DNA of 64,000 nt from an uncultured Bacteroidales bacterium (GTDB taxonomy: Bacteria > Bacteroidota > Bacteroidia > Bacteroidales > P3), in contig ONBB01000001.1 in NCBI GenBank assembly GCA_900315935.1, forward strand, positions 62,001 through 126,000, given 5' to 3'. Shown here in pieces: positions 40,111-48,331 of this stretch. The notes beneath the pieces are model-generated. The model had not been told where the DNA came from and searched no databases. It was given only the letters and a program-made list of their open reading frames with translations. Position 1 is the stretch's first letter; the number at the start of each line of letters is the position of its first letter. Position numbers and translations under genes: made by a program.

Positions 40111-42480
40111 CTATAACGTATTTGGTTGTGGAATCTCTGACAGAAAGGCGTCGAGTTGCTCTTTTATAGTTACCAAATCAATAGAATTGCCGACACTGCA
40201 TTTATACCACCAATCATTATCCTCTTTTAATAGATTGTCTCCGCCGAGAAAATCCTTGTTCTCTTGGGTCACAGTTGTTCCCAAGGCCTTTCTTATGCCA
40301 CATTCTACAGACGATGGTTTCCCGTTTTCTTTTGTTGCTGGCCATTCTACACACGCCATATAGTTTCCTCGCTCAATACCAACACCAACCCACTGTCTTG
40401 CCCAATCTTGTTCGCGTTTTAGTTCGTAGTCATTATGGTCTGAAGCCGCAAAATGGATTATTGCATCGGGGTATATCTTCATCACTTCCTCAAACAACTC
40501 TTTTCTTTCCACAAGAGTGTCGGAAAGTATGGGCTGACAAACGAGCTCTTTTATTAATTCGAAAACCTTGTCATAAATTCTACAGAAACGAGCATATGTG
40601 ACGTTTGCAAATTTAATACTTGAAGCGGCATCATAAGTCACTTCATATCTCACCCTTTCCACTTCTTCATCATAATCCAATGCAACACGATTAGCATAAT
40701 ACTCGCTATAATCTTCACCGTCGTTTTTGCTACGATTAGATTCATACGATATTGCAGCAAAATTTCCTATGCTATCCAACCACACCTTGTCATACTCTCG
40801 GTAATCCCCTTGTTTTCTGTCAATACGTTTTCGTGCAACAATATGGTCAAAATCCCACGGTCGATTGTATTCTGCCCACATATCCTGCCTTGCAGGGTCA
40901 TAGTTGGGAAAATGAGTGTTGATGTATTCTCGTTCAGCATACAGAAGCATCTCTCTTGACTCCGTATGACCATTCCAGAATATCCTATCAAAGAACTCAC
41001 GTGCTGGTGCAGGAACACTATGCCACACTCTCCAGCTTGGACTTTCCCCAATATTGGGAACATATCCACGAACATCCGCCGGGCTGTATATATGCAAGAG
41101 ACTACAATTGTGCATTAACATGGAGATGCCCTTTTGGATGTTGTTTATGGTTATGCCATCCTTGCATCTCCGAAATATCTCCTGCACACATCCCTTTTTG
41201 TCATTGTTCGCGGAAAACCAGTGCAAACAAAATGCGAGTGCCCTGATTTGCGAGGCCGTTAATTCTGTAGGAGATTTAATGTTCTCATACGCAAAATACA
41301 TCAACAGCAAATACACATCTGGGGAATTTCTTGCAATGATTGTGCGTAATATGCTTGGAGTCCGATTTGCTCCCTCCCCATTAACGCCCAACCATTCATC
41401 TATTTGCTCAAGTATTTTTTCCAAATGGGCATTGTATAGATATGTAATTTTTTCTCTCTCGGCATCTTTCCTCGCATAACTACGGATTTGACGAATGCTT
41501 AGTTCATTTTTCAATGAGTCGTCCTCCTTGTCGGTCAAAGCCAAGCGGAATGCCAGCATAACAAGTTTCGATGGACTCATATATTTCTTTGCAAGCCTAT
41601 CGTTTATATCCTTAATAGTCGGCCAATATGCTTTGATGGCCGAATAATTCAAATCATCTCTTGAAATTGCCGTTCCTCCCGTATTCAGTCGCGTGAAAAG
41701 CACCTCAAGAGTTGTCTGTTCAACAGTATCCGTTTCAGATTCTGTCTCTGACTCCATCACCTCTTTGGGAAGATGATTACAATTGATGTAGTAATTGTCA
41801 AGAGCCACAATGCGAGGGAATAGAACCTCTTTCAGATAGCAACACGCCTTTTCATTAAAATCAATCTTCTTGCTATAGGCAAAATTTGTTTCCTTAAAAA
41901 TAGTTATCGTTTTATGCAAGAAAGCCTCTGCATCATTATTTGTTGTTTTTGATGCTTCCAACAAACACCATAATGGTATAGGACAGTTCGCTTCTATCGG
42001 CCAGGTTCCCGTCAATGAAAATTCACGATTATAAATATTCCCTTGAAGCTCAAATATATCTAACGATTTCCTTTTTTCTCTGGTGTTTAGGCGGCTGCAG
42101 TCATCATCGTTTTTGAATCCCCAAGGCTGTGGAATTGTTGTGGCTTTAATCCAAAACATTCTGGTGCTATTTTTTACAGAAGGTGGCACCAAATCTATCC
42201 AAAGTACTGCTCTGGCATCCTTGACCGTATTAAAGCCAATGCTTATCGCATTGTAACGCTGCTGTCCATCCATCAAATAGTATTTACCTTTCTGGCCTTG
42301 TTCAACAATATCAGACAGCATAAAAGACCCTATAGGGAACCCCCGAAGTATGGAGTCCCACAGAAGTTCTACTTGGCTCGGTTTCCACACAAGACCACGT
42401 TGTAATGCTGGTATTGTAACCTCTGAGTTATCAGCCGTCCAACCAGCAATTTCCCTAAGCGAATATATCTTGTTTTCCAT
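40111..42480 (-). CDS. DUF262 (GmrSD-like) protein 2
   Basis: A 789-residue protein. The N-terminal DUF262/ParB-like NTPase domain has IPALQRGLVWKPSQVELLWDS-type opening and the DGQQR motif at residues 71-75. The C-terminal region has an HNH-like core: WDFDHIVARKRID followed by SIGNFAAISYESNRSKND. DUF262 plus HNH is the layout of GmrS-GmrD type IV restriction systems and many stand-alone phage-defence proteins. The extreme C-terminus (~670-789) is an extra domain. Its start lies within the worn 3' end of PLD copy 3. Confidence 0.85.
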   Translation of the reverse strand: MENKIYSLREIAGWTADNSEVTIPALQRGLVWKPSQVELLWDSILRGFPIGSFMLSDIVEQGQKGKYYLMDGQQRYNAISIGFNTVKDARAVLWIDLVPPSVKNSTRMFWIKATTIPQPWGFKNDDDCSRLNTREKRKSLDIFELQGNIYNREFSLTGTWPIEANCPIPLWCLLEASKTTNNDAEAFLHKTITIFKETNFAYSKKIDFNEKACCYLKEVLFPRIVALDNYYINCNHLPKEVMESETESETDTVEQTTLEVLFTRLNTGGTAISRDDLNYSAIKAYWPTIKDINDRLAKKYMSPSKLVMLAFRLALTDKEDDSLKNELSIRQIRSYARKDAEREKITYLYNAHLEKILEQIDEWLGVNGEGANRTPSILRTIIARNSPDVYLLLMYFAYENIKSPTELTASQIRALAFCLHWFSANNDKKGCVQEIFRRCKDGITINNIQKGISMLMHNCSLLHIYSPADVRGYVPNIGESPSWRVWHSVPAPAREFFDRIFWNGHTESREMLLYAEREYINTHFPNYDPARQDMWAEYNRPWDFDHIVARKRIDRKQGDYREYDKVWLDSIGNFAAISYESNRSKNDGEDYSEYYANRVALDYDEEVERVRYEVTYDAASSIKFANVTYARFCRIYDKVFELIKELVCQPILSDTLVERKELFEEVMKIYPDAIIHFAASDHNDYELKREQDWARQWVGVGIERGNYMACVEWPATKENGKPSSVECGIRKALGTTVTQENKDFLGGDNLLKEDNDWWYKCSVGNSIDLVTIKEQLDAFLSEIPQPNTL

Positions 42481-42489
42481 AAATCCTTT

Positions 42490-42978
42490 TTATTGGCTTT
42501 TCGTTTGCACTTGGCACATCGTCGGCCTTGCCATACGCTGTCGAGGTGGTCGGCGGCGGCATCGACCAATTGGGGCTCGTCGGTGAGGATTCCGGCCTTG
42601 AAGTTGCGGTTGTTGTCGCCTTTCATGCCGATGCCGACACCAGTGAGGTTGGCGGAACCGATGTAGGCGGTGGCGCAGTCGAATATCATTATCTTGAAAT
42701 GCACCCGCGGACAAAGCCTCCGTTCCAACCTGCTCCACAAGCCAGGATACTTGTCGAAGTCTTCTCGAAAGTTCTCTCCCGGTTCTTTGGCGTGCAGCAG
42801 ACGCACATCGACGCCACGTTTCAGCAACTTGTCGAGGATTGAGAGGAACGGAACCACATTCTTGCCGCTGCCAACATATAGATTCTTCAAGTCGGCGGTA
42901 CCAATCCACAGGTCGTGCTTCACCTTTTCGTATAGTGAGAGGACCTTTGTGTTCCTTGTCTGCGATATATTGTATCAT
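42490..42978 (-). pseudogene. Phospholipase D-family gene, copy 3, degraded
   Basis: The start ATG at 42978 (MIQYIADKEH) is kept, but compared with copy 2 about 5 bp are missing around 42940, which shifts the frame. The body then reads DLWIGTADLKNLYVGSGKN to CAKCKRKA in the other frame. About 20 bp that encode the final FCGDRISK are also deleted, so the third Cys of the cluster is lost. The active-site block is still intact. It sits 9 bp after the first DUF262 gene and abuts the second one. Confidence 0.82.
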
Positions 42979-42987
42979 AAAAGATGT

Positions 42988-44913
42988 TTATTCTGGCGAA
43001 GATGGGTAATACCTATTATCAACAAAAAGCATACGTTTTTGTTGCTCATCTGAGAGGTGTAATCCAGACACCATTGTCATCAAGAATTTTAACATATATA
43101 TTCCTCGAGAAAGAATGGTATTACTATTCCACTCATCGCTTTGTGCCACTTTGATTTCACTAATTGTTCCGTCTTTGTATCGTTCTCTTTTATCTTTCCA
43201 AGAGCTGTTTTGTAATTCTGAATTTTTAGCACCTTTTATGATTGTCAGGTTACCCAACGTATTGATTATTATTTTTTGTGCACGCCAGTTCTCATCATCG
43301 GACAAGTCTTTCCCACCGAGATAGTCTTCCATAACTTTGTTCCAGTTTGTTTGGTAGGTTTGAGGAAGAATGTGTTCAATATTGATATCATAATAATTAT
43401 CCCAGCTAACATGAGGCAAATCATTTCCTTGCAGATGGTGTTCATATTCCATAAGGAAGAATTTCAACCCGTTCCAGCGATGAAATCCTTTTGCGCCTCG
43501 CTCATATTCAAACAGCCAGTTGAATTGACCTATCATACCGTCAATGTTGCATTCTGTATTGATGTATCCTTCAAGCTTTTCGTTTAAATCATTCAGATTT
43601 GATTCTTTGTCATGCAACTCTCTTGCACGCATTGCATAGGTCCTCTCATCAACCACATTCATACTGGGAAGACTGTTCCTGAAACCAATTTTCAAGAGTA
43701 GGTCAATGCATCGATTAGCTTCTTCGGGGTAATCATTCTTGAAACTCAAAATTGTAGCTATAAGAATACGCATTTCTTTTGAGTCGTTTAGGAAACGTAG
43801 CTTCTTTATTCGTACATCATTACTATTATAGACCTCATACCAGTATGGAACAAACTCGGCAATGTCAAGAACGTAATTCTCTATCTTTTTGTAGTTCACA
43901 AAGGGTTCTTTTTCCGCAGTGTCATCAGCACCATATTCAAGCGGATAGTTTTGCGCTCTGTTGCAGAACATTTGGAAAACCTTTTCTTCGGCTGCTTGAA
44001 TAGAAAAAGAAGTTTCTTTGGGCTTCCTTATCAAAGTAAGATGCGCGGACAAGAAATCATCTTCGTCAAGCATTCCTTCAGGATTCTTGCCAAGATAATC
44101 ATAAACTTTTCGCCATGCGTCGTTTACATTGTCCGATAATTTGATTTTCTCGTCGGGTAGACAAGGGAGTTTTGCTGTCAGGAATAGTAAGCGATTTTTG
44201 AGTTTCTCAAGAATGCTTAATGGTTTCCCTCGGTTATTCATTGTTTCGAATACAGCTTGCTCTGAAACGCTGTTACTTATATATTTAATATCAAAAACAA
44301 GTGCTGTCTGGATTCGACGAAGAAAATCTCTTTTCTGGTCACCTGATAATATGTTTATTTTTTCTCGAAACCATTCTTTTGCTTTCTTCAGATTGTTTGT
44401 ATAGACATTTACAAACTCGGTTGGGAGGACAACAGTTGTGTCCTCAAATATTCTGTTTAGAAGAAATGACCTGTTCTTGTCTTTCTTTCCATAGGAAAAC
44501 AAATATAACCGTGTATTTGTGGAGTTTCTGCTTTTGAATAGGAATGTGTTTTGTAGTTCTGCTTTCTCTTCTTCATCGGGATAGGCCTTAATCAATTCAC
44601 AAATCATTATTTCCAAAGTGGTCAACCTCTGCTGCCCGTCAACCACTGCATAGAAACGGTTTCCTTTGTCCTTAAACCATCTTTCCTCTTCTGGGATATT
44701 GTGCCGGCTGATTTCTTTAAGGCTGATTGTCCCTGTAAAATGAGGTTGGTAATCCCCAGTGCTAGTATCCTCGTTTATATCCCAGATGTCCTCCCAAAGA
44801 TCGTTCCATTGACGTACTCCCCAAGCGTATCCTCTCTGGTAATCAGGGATGCGAAAGGCTTTTGTTGCAAAAACTTGAGCCAGTCTCAAGTCGTTAGTTT
44901 CATTGCTTGCCAT
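42988..44913 (-). CDS. DUF262/DUF1524 (GmrSD-like) protein 1
   Basis: A 641-residue protein with both halves of a GmrSD-type restriction enzyme in one chain. N-terminal DUF262: FRIPDYQRGYAWGVRQWNDLWED and AVVDGQQRLTTLE (DGQQR at 92-96). Middle: FETMNNRGKPLS, a family signature. C-terminal DUF1524 HNH: INIEHILPQTYQTNW, then TLGNLTIIKGAKNSEL and WKDKRERY. These enzymes cut modified phage DNA using NTP. It is 12 bp after the two-TM gene, suggesting co-transcription. Confidence 0.92.
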   Translation of the reverse strand: MASNETNDLRLAQVFATKAFRIPDYQRGYAWGVRQWNDLWEDIWDINEDTSTGDYQPHFTGTISLKEISRHNIPEEERWFKDKGNRFYAVVDGQQRLTTLEIMICELIKAYPDEEEKAELQNTFLFKSRNSTNTRLYLFSYGKKDKNRSFLLNRIFEDTTVVLPTEFVNVYTNNLKKAKEWFREKINILSGDQKRDFLRRIQTALVFDIKYISNSVSEQAVFETMNNRGKPLSILEKLKNRLLFLTAKLPCLPDEKIKLSDNVNDAWRKVYDYLGKNPEGMLDEDDFLSAHLTLIRKPKETSFSIQAAEEKVFQMFCNRAQNYPLEYGADDTAEKEPFVNYKKIENYVLDIAEFVPYWYEVYNSNDVRIKKLRFLNDSKEMRILIATILSFKNDYPEEANRCIDLLLKIGFRNSLPSMNVVDERTYAMRARELHDKESNLNDLNEKLEGYINTECNIDGMIGQFNWLFEYERGAKGFHRWNGLKFFLMEYEHHLQGNDLPHVSWDNYYDINIEHILPQTYQTNWNKVMEDYLGGKDLSDDENWRAQKIIINTLGNLTIIKGAKNSELQNSSWKDKRERYKDGTISEIKVAQSDEWNSNTILSRGIYMLKFLMTMVSGLHLSDEQQKRMLFVDNRYYPSSPE

Positions 44914-44925
44914 AATTCTTTATTG

Positions 44926-46107
44926 TTATTTCTTAAACCATTCAAGTAACGTTGCAGCATATCCAGCATCATATCTCGAGATTGTACGACGATATACACC
45001 GCCAGGATTACCCACCCCATCTGGCACGTATGCAATGGGCTCTACTATTAGATTCGAGCAAAGATCTGCGCCGTCGTCACGACCATTGTATATGTCGTAC
45101 TTCATTACGTCATGGTCATTAACAAATTTTACTTGCTCTTGATGACCGAAAAGATGTAAGGTTTCTTTTTGTTCGTTATAATCAAAGATGCGCCACCCTA
45201 AGGGTTTGAATGCTCCAATATAGCCATATCCTCCCCTTCGGAATAAAAAGACTATATCATTTTCACCAACTTGTCTCAACAAATTAGTTCTCCATTCTTC
45301 TTCATATTCAATCAATGATAGCTCGTTTATCCCATCGTCAAGAGCCTTAATTTGTTCATTGCCCAACATCGCAAAATGCCAAGCTGTTTCATATGGAATC
45401 TTTTTATTTGATACTATCTCTGTGTTTTGAATAATCTCTTCTTTTGAGTTGTCTGCTTCAATAACAACATGATTATTTGAAGAGTAATCTTCAGGAGTGA
45501 TTGCTTTCCATAAATCATTTATTGTTTTAATTACATCTGATTCATTTGAAGCATCATCAATCGAGAGTTCTTTACGCAAAGCATTGGCTATGCGAGCATA
45601 ACCTTCAGATTGTTTTATGTCACCTTCACCAAATAGTTTACTTATTTCTTGTGATATTAATGTAAGAGTGTTAGCATTAGCATAGAACACAAGGTCTTGA
45701 AAAACCCTCCTGCGTAGTGTATGTAATTTGTCTTCATTTAGTTCGCCAGTGGTAAGCGAGGAATACAATTCACCAAGGAACTTGTTGTATGCATCAATTT
45801 TACTTTCACGAATTTGGATGTTTTCCTTATTTTGCTTTTCTCTGTTTCTTCTTTCGTCTTCTGCCTCATTTTGTTCATTCTGTAGTTTTTGTTGCTGTTT
45901 GGTTTGTTCGACTAGTAATAAATTTGTAATAATTACAGTGACACCTGCACCCAAACATGCTGCCAAGAACTGAAATGGCGCATCTTTCCATCCAAAAAGG
46001 TGACATAATACAGCTGCAACCAAAAGAAACAGCATCATTAAAACAGAGATGATGGAAGCCCGATAGGTCTCTGTCCATTTTTGTTTTTTGCTATTTTCCG
46101 ATGTCAT
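44926..46107 (-). CDS. Two-TM coiled-coil protein with unknown C-terminal domain
   Basis: A 393-residue protein. Two membrane helices (~17-38 and ~45-65) are followed by a charged coiled coil (~66-110, Gln/Glu/Lys-rich), a helical region and a mixed C-terminal domain (~240-393) with NDIVFLFRRGGYGYIGAFKPLGW, which is faintly like PUA/EVE-type folds. The topology would place everything after the helices in the cytoplasm. It directly precedes the GmrSD-like genes on the same strand, so it may anchor or sense for them. No family is recognised. Confidence 0.7.
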   Translation of the reverse strand: MTSENSKKQKWTETYRASIISVLMMLFLLVAAVLCHLFGWKDAPFQFLAACLGAGVTVIITNLLLVEQTKQQQKLQNEQNEAEDERRNREKQNKENIQIRESKIDAYNKFLGELYSSLTTGELNEDKLHTLRRRVFQDLVFYANANTLTLISQEISKLFGEGDIKQSEGYARIANALRKELSIDDASNESDVIKTINDLWKAITPEDYSSNNHVVIEADNSKEEIIQNTEIVSNKKIPYETAWHFAMLGNEQIKALDDGINELSLIEYEEEWRTNLLRQVGENDIVFLFRRGGYGYIGAFKPLGWRIFDYNEQKETLHLFGHQEQVKFVNDHDVMKYDIYNGRDDGADLCSNLIVEPIAYVPDGVGNPGGVYRRTISRYDAGYAATLLEWFKK

Positions 46108-46126
46108 AATCTTTATATGTTTTGTT

Positions 46127-46468
46127 TCAACTCCTCTTCATCCAACTTCGGCCGGCGCTTGTGGAATAATATAGTCCTTTGCTGGTGGTGGCTAAAAGTT
46201 CTCGGCCGCCATCGGCAAGGCTACGAAACTCACCGCATGAAGAGCCTGTGTAGCGCGACATCCAGGAACGGCCCTCGCTGGTGGAATAATACACACCTTT
46301 CGTGGTAACGGCAAGCAGCTCGTTGCCATAGGGCAGCAGGTCAAGGAATGTTCCACAGGATGAACCGCTGTAGCGCGTCATCCAAGAACGACCGCCGCTG
46401 GTTGAATACTCGACCCCTTTTGCTGAGACGCGCAGCATCTCTTTTCCGAAGTTGATTAATTGTGGCAT
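46127..46468 (-). CDS. Small BNR/propeller-like repeat protein
   Basis: A 113-residue protein made of three ~40-residue repeats: ELLAVTTKGVYYSTS-GRSWM-xRYxGSSCG. The GRSWM piece resembles the Asp-box/BNR turn of beta-propellers, but three repeats cannot close a propeller on their own, so it may be a fragment or assemble as an oligomer. Start: ATG 46468. It is 19 bp upstream of the two-TM gene. The tail ends SWMKRS in mid-repeat, which may mean truncation. Confidence 0.65.
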   Translation of the reverse strand: MPQLINFGKEMLRVSAKGVEYSTSGGRSWMTRYSGSSCGTFLDLLPYGNELLAVTTKGVYYSTSEGRSWMSRYTGSSCGEFRSLADGGRELLATTSKGLYYSTSAGRSWMKRS

Positions 46469-46519
46469 ACAATTCGTTTTTTTAATTTGTTGAATACTAA
46501 AAAGGCACAAGTCATAGGT

Positions 46520-46723
46520 TCAATTCATCTTAGCAGAGGTATCGCCAGAGACCTTTAACAGAGACGGAACTTTACCTGAATGTCTTATGCCTATAGAGGT
46601 GCCATTACAGCACATATAGGCAAAAAGCATCGGCATCTGTCCTTCTGTTAGGTCGAAAACTGGCGATTTTCTACTAAAGGAACTTATCCAATATGCATTT
46701 TGCCGTGATTTGTTGTCTTCCAA
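46520..46723 (-). CDS. Possible 67-residue protein
   Basis: A frame from TTG 46723 (LEDNKSRQNAYWISS ...) to 46520 follows a strong -7 box and has protein-like composition (SPVFDLTEGQMPMLFAYM). No family is recognised and the TTG start is uncertain. It would be the first gene of the transcript running into the BNR-like gene. Confidence 0.35.
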   Translation of the reverse strand: MEDNKSRQNAYWISSFSRKSPVFDLTEGQMPMLFAYMCCNGTSIGIRHSGKVPSLLKVSGDTSAKMN

Positions 46724-46740
46724 ATCACGGTGCAAAAATA
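46703..46740 (-). promoter_or_regulatory. Promoter with perfect inverted repeat at +1
   Basis: The -7 box TATTTTTG is at 46740-46733. Directly after it, ccgtgatttg (46703-46712) and caaatcacgg (46721-46730) form a perfect 10-bp dyad with an 8-bp spacer covering the start of the RNA. It could be an operator or a 5' hairpin. Confidence 0.6.
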
Positions 46741-46812
46741 CACATTTTTTTGATACCGATGCGTTTTTTAACATATTTCCCAAACAATTTTTCTTTAGGT
46801 GTGTTTTTTCTG

Positions 46813-46990
46813 CAGATTTTACTTTCTTGATTCCGGTTGCAAAAATAGGCAATGTGTATGCCAATACGTGTCATACGTTGGGTGGGGGCAAAAAAGTAAC
46901 CATTATTTCCCATCGATGGGAAATAATGGGAAAGGGCCTATGTATTCCCCTAGAGACCCCCTAGGGAGTCCCTACCGTTCCCCTGCCGTC
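46813..46990. repeat. Operon-junction repeat, right copy
   Basis: Matches 32956-33134. It contains four 11-bp iterons (46943-46986), a perfect 24-bp palindrome (46903-46926) followed on the minus strand by a run of six T, and a -7 box (46847-46840). It lies 22 bp after the tilS stop and would end the giant-gene/tilS transcript. Confidence 0.9.
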
Positions 46991-47011
46991 TAGCAGGTGA
47001 ACGGGGCAATT

Positions 47012-48331
47012 TTAGGTGGGGAGGAGGGTTAGTTGCAGTATTTTTTTTGTGCTATCGGTGATGCGTGTCCGCTCGTCGGCCCGCAGACCCACGACCCATA
47101 TCGTGCGCCCTTCGCTATCCTCCAGCAGCCACACCCACTGCTTCTCCAGCCGGCTCAACCCCAGGTCGGCGAGGAAGTCGCTCACCAGGCGGCTCCCCTG
47201 CATACCGAAGGGCAGGAAGCGGTCGCCGGTCTGCCAGGGGCGCAGGCGCAGGGGTGGGCGCAGTCGGTCGCCATCCACGTAGATGACCCGTCCCGAACGA
47301 TCCCACCGCTCGGGCAGCGGTGCCTCGGCGATGCCTATCGTTGGCGGGGTGGCCTCGGTGCGCGGGGCTATGATCAGCTGCCCGCGGTGCAGCGTAAGGC
47401 TGTGGGTGGCGGTGTGGAACAGTTGTCCGCCGTCCGTGGTCAGCGCCTCGGTCAGTTCGTCGACCATGGCGGCGTTCACGCCGTAGGGGCGCAGCAGCTC
47501 GTAGGTGAGCGTGCGCTGCGGGTTGAGGCGCAGGAGGTCGTCCGTGCGGATGGCGGTCAGCGGCGGGTGGGGGTAGGGGAGGAGCGAGGCGTGAGGCGTG
47601 AGGAGTTGTTGGCGCAGGGTGTCGACATGCCGCCGGTAGACTTTGCCGGCTTCGTCCAGCCGCTGCAGGTTGGCCTCCATGGTGGCGTCGACCTTGGGGT
47701 AGAGTTCGCGCAGCAGCGGCATCAGCTGCAGCCGGATTCGGTTGCGCCGCGCGCAGGGTTCGCTGTTGGTGTGGTCCTCGACGTAGGCCAGGCCGCGCTC
47801 GGCGACGTAGCGGTCTATCTCTTCGCGGCTGAAGCCTAGCAGGGGTCTCACCACACGGACGCCATTGATGTGCGCCTCGGCGCGGATGCCGCGCAGTCCC
47901 TCGATGCCGGTGCCGCGGAAGAGGTTGAGGAAGAAGGTCTCGATGTTGTCGTCGCGATGGTGGGCGGTGGCCACGCAGGGGTAGCCGTGCTGGCGGCAAA
48001 GGCGGCTGAAGAAGTCGTAGCGCAACTCGCGTGCAGCCTCCTCGATGCCCATCTGGTGCGTGGCGGCGTAGGCGTGGGTGTCGTAGCGTTCGGCATGGAA
48101 CACGGCTCCATAGCTCTCGGCCAGGCGGCGCACGAATGCCTCGTCGCGGTCGCAGTCGCCGGGGCGCAGGTTGAAGTTGCAGTGCGCGATGGCGAAGGGG
48201 ATGCCTGCGCGGTGGCAGAGGTCGGCCATGGTTACCGAGTCGCGTCCGCCGCTAACGGCCAGCAGCACCGTCCTGTCGGTAGGCAGGAGGTGCTGCTGGC
48301 GGTTGTTGGCTGTGAAGCGTTCGAGCATCAT
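47012..48331 (-). CDS. tilS: tRNA(Ile)-lysidine synthetase
   Basis: A 439-residue N-type ATP pyrophosphatase that makes lysidine at the wobble base of tRNA-Ile(CAU). The PP-loop SGGRDS is at residues 27-32; ATAHHRDDNIETFFLNLFRGTG is the family signature; the C-terminal substrate-binding part includes GDRFLPFGMQGSRLVSDFL. Essential gene. Its ATG overlaps the TGA of the giant T9SS protein gene (ATGA), an odd partner that probably makes tilS expression depend on that very long transcript unless an internal promoter exists. Confidence 0.95.
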   Translation of the reverse strand: MMLERFTANNRQQHLLPTDRTVLLAVSGGRDSVTMADLCHRAGIPFAIAHCNFNLRPGDCDRDEAFVRRLAESYGAVFHAERYDTHAYAATHQMGIEEAARELRYDFFSRLCRQHGYPCVATAHHRDDNIETFFLNLFRGTGIEGLRGIRAEAHINGVRVVRPLLGFSREEIDRYVAERGLAYVEDHTNSEPCARRNRIRLQLMPLLRELYPKVDATMEANLQRLDEAGKVYRRHVDTLRQQLLTPHASLLPYPHPPLTAIRTDDLLRLNPQRTLTYELLRPYGVNAAMVDELTEALTTDGGQLFHTATHSLTLHRGQLIIAPRTEATPPTIGIAEAPLPERWDRSGRVIYVDGDRLRPPLRLRPWQTGDRFLPFGMQGSRLVSDFLADLGLSRLEKQWVWLLEDSEGRTIWVVGLRADERTRITDSTKKILQLTLLPT

